DNA from: Microvirga sp. 3-52
Lineage (GTDB): Bacteria; Pseudomonadota; Alphaproteobacteria; Rhizobiales; Beijerinckiaceae
Length of the DNA: 64,000 bases
Reading direction: 5' to 3'
Assembly: GCF_018383585.1 (NCBI RefSeq)
Contig: NZ_JAHAMK010000007.1
Coordinates: 89,680-153,679 of the forward strand
Shown here: piece after piece, positions 24,830 to 34,221 of the stretch
How the letters are laid out: each line of letters starts with the position of its first letter
Position numbering within the stretch: position 1 is the first letter of the stretch
Translations under genes and position numbers: made by a program
Notes under the pieces: model-generated
Told to the model about the DNA's origin: nothing
What the model saw: only the letters and a program-made list of their open reading frames with translations
Databases searched by the model: none

Positions 24830-25870
24830 ATGGTAGGGCGTTGGCGGAATCCGATCGCGAGCATGGCCTTGGCCCTGGTGGCTTTGTCTGCAGCTCCGGC
24901 CATGGCTCAGAACAAGACTCTCACGATCTCCTGGTGGGGCTTCAACGGCGACAAGCTGGAAGAGATCATTCTCAAGCCGTTTCGCGCCCAGTGCGGCTGC
25001 GAACTGGTCTTCGAGACGGGGAACAACGCCGACCGCCTGAACAAGATCAAGATCCGCGGCGGTGCGGGCGTGGATGTCGTCTACCTGACCGACAGCTACT
25101 CGCAGATCGGTATCCAGGAGGGCCTGTTCCAGCCGGTCGATCGCTCGAAGGTTCCCAACATCAACGGCATCTACGATCTTGCCAAGGAGCCGCAAGGCAA
25201 GTTCGGCCCGGCTTACACCATCGGTCGCGTCGGCATCATCTATGACAGCGCTAAGGTGTCGGCCCCGATCACCTCGTGGAATGACCTGTGGCGTGACGAT
25301 CTCAAACGCCGCGTCTCACTCCCCGGCATCACCACGACGGCTGGCCCGATGACGGTTCTGGTCGCTGCCAACAAGGCGGGCGTCGATCCTTACAAGGACG
25401 AGAGTGCCGCCTTCAAGGCTCTCGAGCAGCTCAAGCCCAACGTCGTGAAGAACTACAACACCGGGTCCGAACTCGTGAACCTGTTCTCGACCGGCGAGAT
25501 CTCCGTTGCCATGGCGCAGGACTTTACCCTCGCGCAGATCCAGGCGGCTGTGCCGACGGTGCGGTGGGCCGAGCTGAAGGAGGGCGATTACGCCACCCTC
25601 AACACCGTGAACATTGCCAAGGGTGCGGCGAGCCCCGAACTCGCGCACCAGTTCATCAACTTCATCCTCGATCCCAAGATCCAGCAGACGCTGGCCGAGC
25701 GGGGCGTGGACGCCCCGGTTGCCACTGCAGTGCAGCTGAAGCCCGAGGAAGCGGCCCGCTGGACCTATGGCCCCAACATGATTTCGTCCCTCAAGCGTCT
25801 CGACTATGAGAAGTTGAATGCGGCCAAGACCGACTGGCTCGATGCCTGGAGCGAGGTCTTCGGGAAGTAA
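24830..25870 (+). CDS. ABC transporter periplasmic substrate-binding protein (polyamine-type)
   Basis: 346 residues with a signal peptide (hydrophobic 10-22, cleavage near APAMAQ). The mature part has the PotD/PotF-like layout: LTISWWGFNGDKLEEIILKPF, a 'VYLTDSYSQIGIQEGLF' loop, and FINFILDPKIQQTLAERG near the C terminus. First gene of a tightly packed operon with two permeases, an ATPase and an amidohydrolase. Family membership suggests a cationic or small nitrogenous ligand; the neighbours suggest a purine or related compound. Confidence 0.88.
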   Translation: MVGRWRNPIASMALALVALSAAPAMAQNKTLTISWWGFNGDKLEEIILKPFRAQCGCELVFETGNNADRLNKIKIRGGAGVDVVYLTDSYSQIGIQEGLFQPVDRSKVPNINGIYDLAKEPQGKFGPAYTIGRVGIIYDSAKVSAPITSWNDLWRDDLKRRVSLPGITTTAGPMTVLVAANKAGVDPYKDESAAFKALEQLKPNVVKNYNTGSELVNLFSTGEISVAMAQDFTLAQIQAAVPTVRWAELKEGDYATLNTVNIAKGAASPELAHQFINFILDPKIQQTLAERGVDAPVATAVQLKPEEAARWTYGPNMISSLKRLDYEKLNAAKTDWLDAWSEVFGK

Positions 25871-25880
25871 TCCTGCCATC

Positions 25881-26729
25881 ATGACATCAAGACGCTTCTG
25901 GTGCCGGGACGGCGCAACCGGGTGGGCGCTGTCGGCGCCCGCCACCCTCGCCGTGCTCTGTTTCCTGATCGTGCCGATTGGCGCGGTGATTGCGGGAACC
26001 TTCATGGATCCCCGTGGGGCTTTCGCCCCCTACATCTCCTATTTCAACAGCGGCTTCCGCACGACGGTCCTGTTCCGGACCCTGCAGATTTCGGCATTCA
26101 CGACGATCATCTCCCTGATCTTCGGCTTCATGACCGCCTATGTCGTGTCGCGCGCGCCAGCCAAGCTGAAGAGCCTGCTCATCGTGGCGGCGGTGTTTCC
26201 GCTTCTGACCGGCGTCGTGGTCCGCGCCTTTGCCTGGCTGATCATTCTGGGCCGTAACGGCATCCTGAACCAAACTCTGCTCGCGCTCGGGATCGTCAAC
26301 GAGCCGCTCGAGATGCTCTATACGCAAGGCGCCGTCATCGTCGGCATGGTCTATCTCTTCGTGCCACTCATGGTTCTGTCCCTGGTCGGCGTGCTGGAGA
26401 ACATCCCCAAGGATGTGCTGCAGGCCTCCTCGTCGCTCGGGGCCTCGCCCATGGCGACGTTCCGGCAGGTACTGCTTCCCCTGGCTGTGCCGGGGCTGAT
26501 CGTCGGCGCGGTGCTGGTCTTCACGGGCAGCTTCACGGCCTACGCGACGCCCCAGCTTCTCGGCGGCGAGCGCCAGACCGTGCTCGCGACGCTCCTGCAG
26601 CAGCGCGCCATGGTGTCCTTCGACTGGGTCGGCGCCTCGACCATCGCGACCATCATGACGGCCATCACCATCTCCATCGTTCTCGCGATGAGTCATATCG
26701 CCCGCCGCATCAACCCCATGGCCACGTGA
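25881..26729 (+). CDS. ABC transporter permease (PotB-like)
   Basis: 282 residues with six predicted transmembrane helices. The EAA-type coupling loop (ENIPKDVLQASSSLGASPMATFRQVLLPLAVPG) faces the ATPase. ATG 25881 is chosen, 10 bases after the binding-protein stop; an upstream in-frame start would lie inside that gene. The stop overlaps the next permease by one base. Confidence 0.9.
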   Translation: MTSRRFWCRDGATGWALSAPATLAVLCFLIVPIGAVIAGTFMDPRGAFAPYISYFNSGFRTTVLFRTLQISAFTTIISLIFGFMTAYVVSRAPAKLKSLLIVAAVFPLLTGVVVRAFAWLIILGRNGILNQTLLALGIVNEPLEMLYTQGAVIVGMVYLFVPLMVLSLVGVLENIPKDVLQASSSLGASPMATFRQVLLPLAVPGLIVGAVLVFTGSFTAYATPQLLGGERQTVLATLLQQRAMVSFDWVGASTIATIMTAITISIVLAMSHIARRINPMAT

Positions 26730-27517
26730 TGTCCGACAGACCTCATCCCATCCTCATTGCTGTCGCGGCGCTCGTCTATCTGTTCCTGATGGTGCCGCTG
26801 GTCATCGTGGTCGGAGCGGCGCTGAGCGATACGACCTACCTGACCTTTCCGCCGCAGGGGCTTTCCCTGCGCTGGTTCGAGAACATCTTCGCGATCAGCG
26901 CCTTCCGGCGCACCATCGTGACGAGCCTTCAGATCGCTTTTCTGGGTACGATGATCGCCCTCCTGATCGGCATTCCGGCGGCTTATGCGCTGAATCGTTT
27001 CCGGGTCGAGCTGCCGAAATGGCTCGGGACGCTGTTCGTGCTGCCGATCCTCGTGCCTGAAATCGTGTTTGGTTTCGCGCTTCTGAAGTCGCTGACGGTC
27101 GGGGCAGGCGTTCCGATCTTCGCAGCCCTCCTGATCGGCCATACGCTGATCGTCCTGCCCTATGTGGTGCGAGTGATCAGCGCAAGCCTTGCCTCCTTCG
27201 ACTTCGCCATCGAGGAGGCGGCGATCAGCCTTGGGAGCGCGCCCGTGAAAACCTTCTTCACCATCGTTCTGCCAAATGTGAGGGCAGGAGTGATCGCGGC
27301 GTTCATTCTCGCCTTCATCACCTCGCTCAACGACGTCTCGGTGTCGCTCTTCCTGACGGGACCAGGGATCAGCACCCTGCCGATCCAGATCCTGGCGCAT
27401 GTGGAGCAGTTCTTCGACCCGACGGTCGCTTCCGTCTCCGTCCTCCTGATGTTCCTCACCGTGGCCGTGATGGCCATCGTGGAGCGAACTCTCGGCCTCA
27501 CCTTTCTTGCGAAGTAG
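26729..27517 (+). CDS. ABC transporter permease (PotC-like)
   Basis: 262 residues, six transmembrane helices, with the coupling loop FAIEEAAISLGSAPVKTFFTIVLPNVRAG. Second membrane subunit of the polyamine-type importer; its ATG overlaps the upstream stop TGA by one base, so translation is coupled. Confidence 0.9.
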   Translation: MSDRPHPILIAVAALVYLFLMVPLVIVVGAALSDTTYLTFPPQGLSLRWFENIFAISAFRRTIVTSLQIAFLGTMIALLIGIPAAYALNRFRVELPKWLGTLFVLPILVPEIVFGFALLKSLTVGAGVPIFAALLIGHTLIVLPYVVRVISASLASFDFAIEEAAISLGSAPVKTFFTIVLPNVRAGVIAAFILAFITSLNDVSVSLFLTGPGISTLPIQILAHVEQFFDPTVASVSVLLMFLTVAVMAIVERTLGLTFLAK

Positions 27518-27523
27518 TTTTCC

Positions 27524-28591
27524 GTGACACAGCCCCTCGATATCAACGCCGTCTCCGCCCATTACGGGACGACCAAGGTTCTCGAACACCTTTCCCTCTC
27601 GGTTCGGGCCGGTGAACTCGTGTCCCTTCTCGGCGCCAGCGGCTGCGGCAAAACCACCACCTTGCGCCTCATCGCCGGCTTCCTCTCACCCACCAGCGGA
27701 TCGATCGAACTCGGCGGACGCGATCTGACACGGTTGCCGACGCACAGACGCGACATCGGTCTCGTCTTCCAGAACTACGCTCTGTTCCCGCACCTGTCTG
27801 TCCTCGACAACGTGGCGTTCGGCCTCAAACAGCGAGGGGTGGCGCCGGGGGAGCGTCGCAAGCGGTCCATGGCCATGCTGGAGCGCGTAGGTCTCGCAAC
27901 ACTGGCTGACCGAGCTCCTGGCGCGCTCTCGGGAGGTCAGAAGCAGCGGGTGGCGCTGGCGCGGGCACTCGTCATCGAGCCGCCGCTCCTGATGTTCGAC
28001 GAGCCGCTCTCCAACCTCGATGCCAAGCTCCGGGTCGACATGCGCGTCGAGATCCGCCAGCTTCAGCGGGTGAACGGCACCACCTCGGTCTATGTCACGC
28101 ACGATCAGGAGGAGGCCTTCTCGATCTCCGACCGCGTCGCCATCATGAATGCCGGGCGCCTCATGCAGTTCGACCGGCCGGAGGTGCTCTACCGGCGGCC
28201 GGCCAACACCTTCGTGGCCCGTTTCGTGGGCTTCGAGAACATCATCCCGTTCAAGGTGGTCGCGCGCGGCGGCGATGCTGTGACGGCGGAAGCAACGGGA
28301 ATGCGGCTGCAACTGTCTCAAAACGACTTCGGTGCCATTCCCGACGCTTTCCTGCTCGCCACGCGTCCGGATGGTCTGATGGTGTCGGCCGAGCCAGCCG
28401 CAGAAGGGCTTCCGGCCCAACTGGGCCTGAGGACCTATCTCGGACGTGCCTACCAGTATCAATGCGAAACGGCTGCGGGCCACCTCGTCGCCAACGGCAG
28501 TCTCACCACGCCGCTCGAGGCCGGCACCCAGGTCAAGCTTGTGCCTGTTCCCGAGCAATGCACCATCCTTGCCGCCGACGGAGGCAGGTGA
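27524..28591 (+). CDS. ABC transporter ATP-binding protein (PotA-like)
   Basis: 355 residues from GTG 27524, six bases after the permease stop. Walker A GASGCGKTTTL, Q-loop VFQNYALFPH, signature LSGGQKQRVALARAL, Walker B LLMFDEPLSNLD and switch His in VTHDQEEAF are all present. The C-terminal ~110 residues form a TOBE/MOP-like regulatory domain. Energises the importer. The stop overlaps the amidohydrolase start by one base. Confidence 0.93.
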   Translation: MTQPLDINAVSAHYGTTKVLEHLSLSVRAGELVSLLGASGCGKTTTLRLIAGFLSPTSGSIELGGRDLTRLPTHRRDIGLVFQNYALFPHLSVLDNVAFGLKQRGVAPGERRKRSMAMLERVGLATLADRAPGALSGGQKQRVALARALVIEPPLLMFDEPLSNLDAKLRVDMRVEIRQLQRVNGTTSVYVTHDQEEAFSISDRVAIMNAGRLMQFDRPEVLYRRPANTFVARFVGFENIIPFKVVARGGDAVTAEATGMRLQLSQNDFGAIPDAFLLATRPDGLMVSAEPAAEGLPAQLGLRTYLGRAYQYQCETAAGHLVANGSLTTPLEAGTQVKLVPVPEQCTILAADGGR

Positions 28592-29913
28592 TGGCGATTC
28601 TCATCGGGAACGCCTGCCTGCTCCCCATCGATGAGACCATGAGCGTCATTGAGCGCGGGTGGGTCCATATCGACGGCAGCACGATCCAGGCGCTCGGGTC
28701 CGGCGATCCGCCGCGGGTCGAAGGGGCCGAGATTATAGACGTCGACGGCGATGTGATCATGCCCGGCATGGTCAATCCGCACGCCCATCTGGCGATGACA
28801 CTGTTCCGCGGCCTCGGCGAGGATGTGGACGACCGGCTGTTTCGCTATGTGCTGCCCATGGAACGCAAGTTCGTGACGCCCGAGATGGTGCGGGTCGGTA
28901 CGCTCCTTGGCGCGCTCGAATCCATCGAGGCGGGCGTCACCACGATCGCCGACATGTATTACTACGAGACGGAAGTCGGGCGGGCCCTGGACCAAGCAGG
29001 TTTGCGCGGGGTGGTCGGCCAGACCCTCGCGACCTTCGATCCTCCGGATCACAAGACAATCGACGAGGGCTTCTCTCTTGTCGAGGATCTAATCGCCGAG
29101 TTCTCCGGCCACGACAGGATCGTTCCCTCCATCGCCCCCCATGCCCCGTACTCGACGGGCATCGATGTGATGGCCCGTGTTGCACGCTGGGCGGAGGCTC
29201 ATCCTGGTGTTCCGGTGCAGCTCCATCTCGCCGAGATGGACAGCGAAATGGAATGGTGCCGCAAGAACCACGGCCTGCGGCCGGTCGCAGTGGTCGAGAA
29301 GGCGGGGCTTCTGCAGCTCGGACTGATTGCCGCCCATTGCCTGCACATCGATCCCTTCGAGATCGAGCGCATGGCGAAGGCTGATGTGCGCGTGGCCCAC
29401 AATGCCCGTTCGAACGCCAAGGCGGGACGTGGCATTGCGCCTGTCGAGTCCATGCGCGCGGCAGGCATCAAGGTCGGCATCGCCACCGACGGGCCGATGA
29501 GCGGCAACACTCTCGACCTGTTCAGCCAGTTCGGCCCCGTCTCCATGTTCCAGAAGCTGCTCGGTCAGAGCCGAAAGCCCATGCCGGCCGCTCAAGTGAT
29601 CCGCATGGCGACGCTGGAAGGGGCGCAGGTGCTCGGGCTCGACAGCCGCACCGGCTCGCTGGAGCCCGGCAAGCAGGCGGATCTTATCCGCATCGACCTG
29701 TCTGCGCCACGCATGCAGCCGGTCTATGACGTCTATGCCACTCTCGTGTTTTCTGCCATGCCAGTCGATGTGCGAGACGTGATGATCGGCGGGCGCTGGA
29801 TCATGCGGGGCCGCAATGTCGAGAGCCTGGAGCGCAGGAAGATCCTGCGCGATGCCGGCCAGATCGCCGCGGCCTTCAAGGCCGAGATGGCCCTCATCGA
29901 CGCAGCCGGCTGA
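28591..29913 (+). CDS. Amidohydrolase of the TRZ/ATZ (nucleobase / SAH deaminase-like) group
   Basis: 440 residues from ATG 28591. Metal site HxH in MVNPHAHLAMTLFRG, HLAEMDSE (metal-binding His), AAHCLHID, and the later TDGPMSGNTLDLF Asp are all in place. This is subtype III amidohydrolase, the group of chlorohydrolases, S-adenosylhomocysteine/adenosine deaminases, 8-oxoguanine and guanine deaminases. Coupled to the ABC transporter, it most likely deaminates the imported compound. The exact substrate is not determinable from sequence. Confidence 0.88.
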   Translation: MAILIGNACLLPIDETMSVIERGWVHIDGSTIQALGSGDPPRVEGAEIIDVDGDVIMPGMVNPHAHLAMTLFRGLGEDVDDRLFRYVLPMERKFVTPEMVRVGTLLGALESIEAGVTTIADMYYYETEVGRALDQAGLRGVVGQTLATFDPPDHKTIDEGFSLVEDLIAEFSGHDRIVPSIAPHAPYSTGIDVMARVARWAEAHPGVPVQLHLAEMDSEMEWCRKNHGLRPVAVVEKAGLLQLGLIAAHCLHIDPFEIERMAKADVRVAHNARSNAKAGRGIAPVESMRAAGIKVGIATDGPMSGNTLDLFSQFGPVSMFQKLLGQSRKPMPAAQVIRMATLEGAQVLGLDSRTGSLEPGKQADLIRIDLSAPRMQPVYDVYATLVFSAMPVDVRDVMIGGRWIMRGRNVESLERRKILRDAGQIAAAFKAEMALIDAAG

Positions 29914-29916
29914 TCC

Positions 29917-31790
29917 TTACCAGACGATTGGGTGGGTTTGCCCCGTCGCCACATTGATGAAGCCCTGCGGAGCGGCCTCGCACGGCGCGACCAAAACCCA
30001 GCGCCAGGGCGCACAGGTGAGGGTCGCGAACTGGAGCCGCTCCGGAAAACCCGGATACCAGCGCGGCGAGAAAGTCGGCTCATAGAGCCATTCGATCTTC
30101 TCCGCCGCCGCATAAAGCCGCTGCATCTCGGCATCGAGCTCTTCCGCCGGGCGTTGGGTCATCAGCCCGCCGATCTCGTATCGCACCTCGGCCAGAACCT
30201 TGCCGCCGCTGACCAGAACCCAGCCGCCGCCGGTTTCCGCGACGCGGTTGGCCACCATCGCCATGGCCTCGTCGGACGATCCAACGATCCAGAGATTGTG
30301 CTTGTCGTGGGCGACCGTGCAGCCGACCGCCGTGTCGGGCGTTTTCGGGCCGCAGCCGAGCCAGAACATGCGGGAGGTCTTTGCCTCGCCTGAAAAGCGG
30401 TCGACGATGGCGAATTTCGTGACACTCCGCCCTGGGTCCCGCTGCACCTCACCGTTGGCGACGGGGAGATCCATGGTGATGAAGTCGTCGTGCCAGTGGA
30501 ACGGGCGCAGCAGAGCCGCGTGCATCGTAGCGCGTCCGAGCTCGGCCGCGATGGCAAAATCCTTCGGTTCGACCCGACGGCGTATGTTCACCGTCTTCGA
30601 GGCCCAATCGGGCCAGTCGATGGATGGCAGAGGACCGACATAGTCCTTTCCCTTGGACACAGGCCTTCCGTCAGCCCAAACCTCAGCGATCGAGAGCTTC
30701 TCCACGTCGTCGAGCAGCACGACATCCGCGAAGCGGCCGGGCGCGATGCTGCCGACCCATGGCGTCAACCGCATGTGGCGGGCCGGGTTGATCGTGACGC
30801 ACTGGATGGCGACCTCGGGCGAGAGCCCCGACTGGACGGCCAAGCGGACGTTGTGGTCCGTGGCACCCATGCGCAGGGTATCGGAGGCACCCCGGTCATC
30901 GGTGGCGAAAGCCACCTGTGACCAGTCGGAGAGCCCCCGCTGGAGGAGCCCCGAGATGATCTCCGGCATCGAATGCGGCCTGATCTCGATGAAGATGCCG
31001 TGGCGCAGCTTTTCCCACACCTCCTCGGCCGTCCAGCCTTTGTGATCGGAGGCGAGGCCTGCGGCCGCGAAGGCATTGATGGAATCGAGATCGCGCAGGC
31101 CCGCGCCGTGGCCTTCCACGACGCCCCTCTGCTCGAACGTTGCCTGGATCATGCCCCAGAGCCGCTTGTGCGATGGGTTCTCCGGGTTCCACACGGCGGG
31201 CCAGTCCATGACCTCGTCGAGACCGGCGACCATGAGGCTCTCCTTCAGAAAACCCGCCTGCTCGTCGTAGCCGTAATACCCGCCGCCCCATTCGTATGCG
31301 GTGGGAGGAACGGCCGATCCCGGGAGCGGGAAGATCTTCATCGGCGAGCCGTGCCGTCGCGCCGTGAGCCAGAATTCGAGATTGTGGGTGCCATTCACAT
31401 TCGAGAACTCATGGCTTGCCTCGCAGGTCCATGTATTGCCACGTGGCAGAACGAGCGCCGCCTCGTATTTGGGCGTGATGTGCGAGCTCTCGATATGCTT
31501 GTGCACCTCGCCAAATCCAGGGACAGCGGCGAGATCCCCGCGATCCGCCCGCGCTTCGGCCGTCCCCGGGAAGGTGCCGCCGGTCCGGTCCAGGCGACAC
31601 GCCGGCCGCGGATGGCGATCTCCTGGTCCTCCGCCCAGGTGCGCGTGTGAACATCGAGCAGGCGGCCGACCCGCAACAGCATATCGGCAGGCCGCCGACC
31701 CAGGGCAACCAGGACGAGATCCTGGCGGATGCGCACCTCATCCTCCGCATTCACCAGGAGGTCGTCGGGAAGCGAGGTTGAATGGATCAC
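29917..31790 (-). pseudogene. Adenine deaminase-like amidohydrolase, interrupted by a 1-base frameshift
   Basis: From GTG 31790 the first ~70 codons read as the N terminus of an adenine deaminase-type enzyme, ending EIAIRGRRVAWTGPA. The rest, starting GTFPGTAEARADRGDLAAVPGFGEVHKHIESS, is in another frame down to the stop at 29917. One base is missing near 31576-31578 (a GGG read as GG on the coding strand). The metal motif HKHIESS is intact, as are the other conserved segments (HGAGLRDLDSINAFAAAGLASDHKG, ATDDRGASDTLRMGATDHNVR). If restored, the protein is about 624 residues. GTG 31790 is chosen because family similarity begins near VIHSTSLPDD. It converges on the ABC operon (3 bases between stops). 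Confidence 0.8.
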
Positions 31791-31873
31791 GGAGCACCTG
31801 TGACTATGGTCAAATTCCGTCCGGCGTCGGATAAGCGGCTGCACGGACTCACATCAAGGTTTCTAGCCCCATC

Positions 31874-32797
31874 ATGCCCCATTCAAAACCCCGGCTGATC
31901 GTCATCGATACGGACCCGGGCATCGACGATGCCATCGGCATCCTGCTTGCCCTTGCCTCGCCTGAATTCTCCATTGCAGGCATGACGACGGTGGCCGGGA
32001 ACATCGGCATTGAAACGACGACACGAAATGCAGGCCGGCTGCTGGCTTTCGCCGGTCGCGAGGATATTCCGGTATTCGCAGGTGCGGCTACGCCTCTGTC
32101 CCGGCCAGGACCCGAGCCGCTGAACCTGCATGGGAAAGACGGGATCGGCGGTGTCGATCTGCCCGATCCCACCAAGCAGCCGGAAATCCAGCCCGCCGTC
32201 GCATGGCTGACGGAACTTCTGCTCAGCGAACCGGCCGGCACAATTGATGTGCTGGCTCTTGGACCGCTGACGAACATCGCCCGCCTCATTCTCGAAAAGC
32301 CGGATGCCGCCACTCGCATCGGCCGGATCGTTGCCATGGGAGGTGTGATTCACGAGACGGGCAATGTCGGCCTGCGCTCCGAATTCAACCTCTGGGCGGA
32401 TCCGGAAGCGGCAGCTGTCGTCGTGGCATCGGGACTGCCGCTCGCGCTTGTGCCGCTGGACGTGACCCGGCGGGTGCGCGCTACGCGGGATTTCGCACAG
32501 GCGCTCGCAGCGTCCGGGAGGCCTCTTGCCGCCATGGTCGCCGATCTCATCGAGTCGTATTTCGAGACCACGACGCATCGGGAAAGCCGCCCGCTCCACG
32601 ACCCTTGCGTGATGCTGCTCGCCCTGGCGCCGGAACTCTTCCGTCTGGAGGATTTGCGCTTGAGCGTCAGCACCGGTTCTGCCGAGGAGGCGGGAGCGTT
32701 GACGATCGATGAGAATGGGACACAGGTTCAAGTCGCCATGGGCGTCGATGCTCCAGCCGCTCTCGATCTTCTCGTGGCGAAATTGACCGCTATCTGA
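31874..32797 (+). CDS. Inosine-uridine preferring nucleoside hydrolase
   Basis: 307 residues. The calcium-binding DTDPGIDDA motif is at residues 12-20 (D14, D18, D19), and the NH family's LALGPLTNIA and GRIVAMGGV segments follow; the ligand His/Asp in RPLHDPCVM is present. It splits the N-glycosidic bond of ribonucleosides, giving free base and ribose. It lies divergent from the adenine deaminase-like gene and fits purine salvage together with it, the PRTase and the importer. Confidence 0.92.
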   Translation: MPHSKPRLIVIDTDPGIDDAIGILLALASPEFSIAGMTTVAGNIGIETTTRNAGRLLAFAGREDIPVFAGAATPLSRPGPEPLNLHGKDGIGGVDLPDPTKQPEIQPAVAWLTELLLSEPAGTIDVLALGPLTNIARLILEKPDAATRIGRIVAMGGVIHETGNVGLRSEFNLWADPEAAAVVVASGLPLALVPLDVTRRVRATRDFAQALAASGRPLAAMVADLIESYFETTTHRESRPLHDPCVMLLALAPELFRLEDLRLSVSTGSAEEAGALTIDENGTQVQVAMGVDAPAALDLLVAKLTAI

Positions 32798-32833
32798 AGC
32801 ATGGACCGTCTCACAACCAGTTTGGAGCGCAGG

Positions 32834-33361
32834 ATGCAAAACGAACCGCCCAAGCCCGAACCGGACGAGGAAACCATCGCCTTTGCCCAACGGGTCTTTC
32901 AGCATGCCAGGGCGGGGCAGGCGCAGGAACTCGAGGAATTGCTGCGCATGGGGCTGCCGCCGAACCTGCGCAACGAGAAAGGCGACTCGCTTCTGATGCT
33001 GGCGAGCTATCACGGGCAGGTGGACGCCGTACGGGTTCTCCTGGCGCATGGCGCGGATCCGGAGCTCGCCAACGATCGCGGGCAGACGCCCTTGGCGGGC
33101 GCGGCCTTCAAAGGCGATATGGCAACGGTCCAATGCCTGCTGGACGGAGGCGCGGATGCCAACGGCCGCAGCGAGGGCGGAAAGACCCCGCTCATGATAG
33201 CCGCCATGTTCAACCGCACCGAAATCGTCGATGCCCTTCTCGCACGAGGGGCGGATCTCCAGGCACGCGATGTGGGCGGCCTCACCGCCGAAGCGCTTGC
33301 CGGCGCCATGGGCGCCGCAGACACAGCGGAACAACTTGCCGAGGCGGGGCGGAAATCCTGA
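32834..33361 (+). CDS. Ankyrin-repeat protein
   Basis: 175 residues. Four ankyrin repeats are visible: GDSLLMLASYHGQVDAVRVLLAHGADPE, GQTPLAGAAFKGDMATVQCLLDGGADAN, GKTPLMIAAMFNRTEIVDALLARGADLQ, and a partial last one. No signal peptide. Probably a protein-protein adaptor in the cytosol; partner unknown. ATG 32834 is preferred because GGAG lies six bases before it; ATG 32801 is possible. The stop is two bases from the stop of the convergent methyltransferase. Confidence 0.85.
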   Translation: MQNEPPKPEPDEETIAFAQRVFQHARAGQAQELEELLRMGLPPNLRNEKGDSLLMLASYHGQVDAVRVLLAHGADPELANDRGQTPLAGAAFKGDMATVQCLLDGGADANGRSEGGKTPLMIAAMFNRTEIVDALLARGADLQARDVGGLTAEALAGAMGAADTAEQLAEAGRKS

Positions 33362-33363
33362 TA

Positions 33364-34221
33364 TCAGGCAAGACTTGATGGCCTGTGGGCTGTCAGAAAC
33401 CCATAGCGCATCGATCCTGTCGCATAGGCCAGCCAGATGCGCAGAAGGCTCAGGGCGAAGACACGGTTCCTGGAGTGCGCATCGAGTAAATAGCGCCTAT
33501 AGTGCGAACGGGTCAGGAGCTTCTTCGCAACCCGTTGGCCGCAGAGGGTCCAGGTGCGTCTCACCTTCCGGCTGAGATCCTCAAATCCGTCCACGACGAA
33601 GCCGGCCTTTTCCGCCCATGCGCGGTACTCAGCCTCGGTTCCCATTCCAGGCAGGCGGCCTTCACGACAGATTGGCTCCAGCAGAAGTCGTTCTTCCCAC
33701 GGACGGGCGTTGTCGTGGGCGAGCCAGGCATAGATTGCAAGCCGTCCGCCCTGTCGCAGGGTTCGATACGCCTCGTCGAAGAACCGCTGCTTGTCCGGCA
33801 TATGCTCGGAACTCTCGATGGCGAACACATGGTCGAAGACGCCATCTTCGAACGTGTTCGTAAGCCAATCCTGCCGTATGAACTGGAGAAGGGGCGATCC
33901 GTCCGCTCGCCGTTCCGCCTGCCGGAGTTGTGCGGATGAGAGGGTGACGCCCATGACATGGACACCGTGATGCTCGGCAAGCCATTCGGCTGTCGCTCCG
34001 TAGCCGCAGCCGATGTCGCAAACATGCTGTCCGGGCCTCAGCGCCAATGTGGCGGCCAAATGGGCGATAAGAACCTCGACAGCTTCGTCCGGAGTTTCCC
34101 GGCCTGTCCACCAGAGCCCGTGATGGACGTGCTCGCCCCAGATCTCCCGATAGAACGGATCGAGCTCATCGTAATGCTCTGCGACGGCGGCGGATGACTG
34201 AGCCTCCTTAGGGATGATCAT
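33364..34221 (-). CDS. SAM-dependent methyltransferase, last gene of the type III PKS operon
   Basis: 285 residues. SAM motif I VCDIGCGYGATAEWLAE (about 67-83) is preceded by HVHHGLWW, as in the small-molecule C-/O-methyltransferases related to tocopherol and sterol methyltransferases. Starts at ATG 34221, overlapping the stop of the FAD oxidoreductase by four bases. Most likely methylates the polyketide core made by this operon. Confidence 0.85.
   Translation of the reverse strand: MIIPKEAQSSAAVAEHYDELDPFYREIWGEHVHHGLWWTGRETPDEAVEVLIAHLAATLALRPGQHVCDIGCGYGATAEWLAEHHGVHVMGVTLSSAQLRQAERRADGSPLLQFIRQDWLTNTFEDGVFDHVFAIESSEHMPDKQRFFDEAYRTLRQGGRLAIYAWLAHDNARPWEERLLLEPICREGRLPGMGTEAEYRAWAEKAGFVVDGFEDLSRKVRRTWTLCGQRVAKKLLTRSHYRRYLLDAHSRNRVFALSLLRIWLAYATGSMRYGFLTAHRPSSLA

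Noticed and set aside
29917..31506. Adenine deaminase-like gene starting at GTG 31506
   Set aside because: It would drop the N-terminal region containing the first metal-binding segment context; the missing part is present upstream in another frame.
31883..33334. 483-codon open frame antisense to the nucleoside hydrolase and ankyrin genes
   Set aside because: Antisense to two genes with clear motifs.
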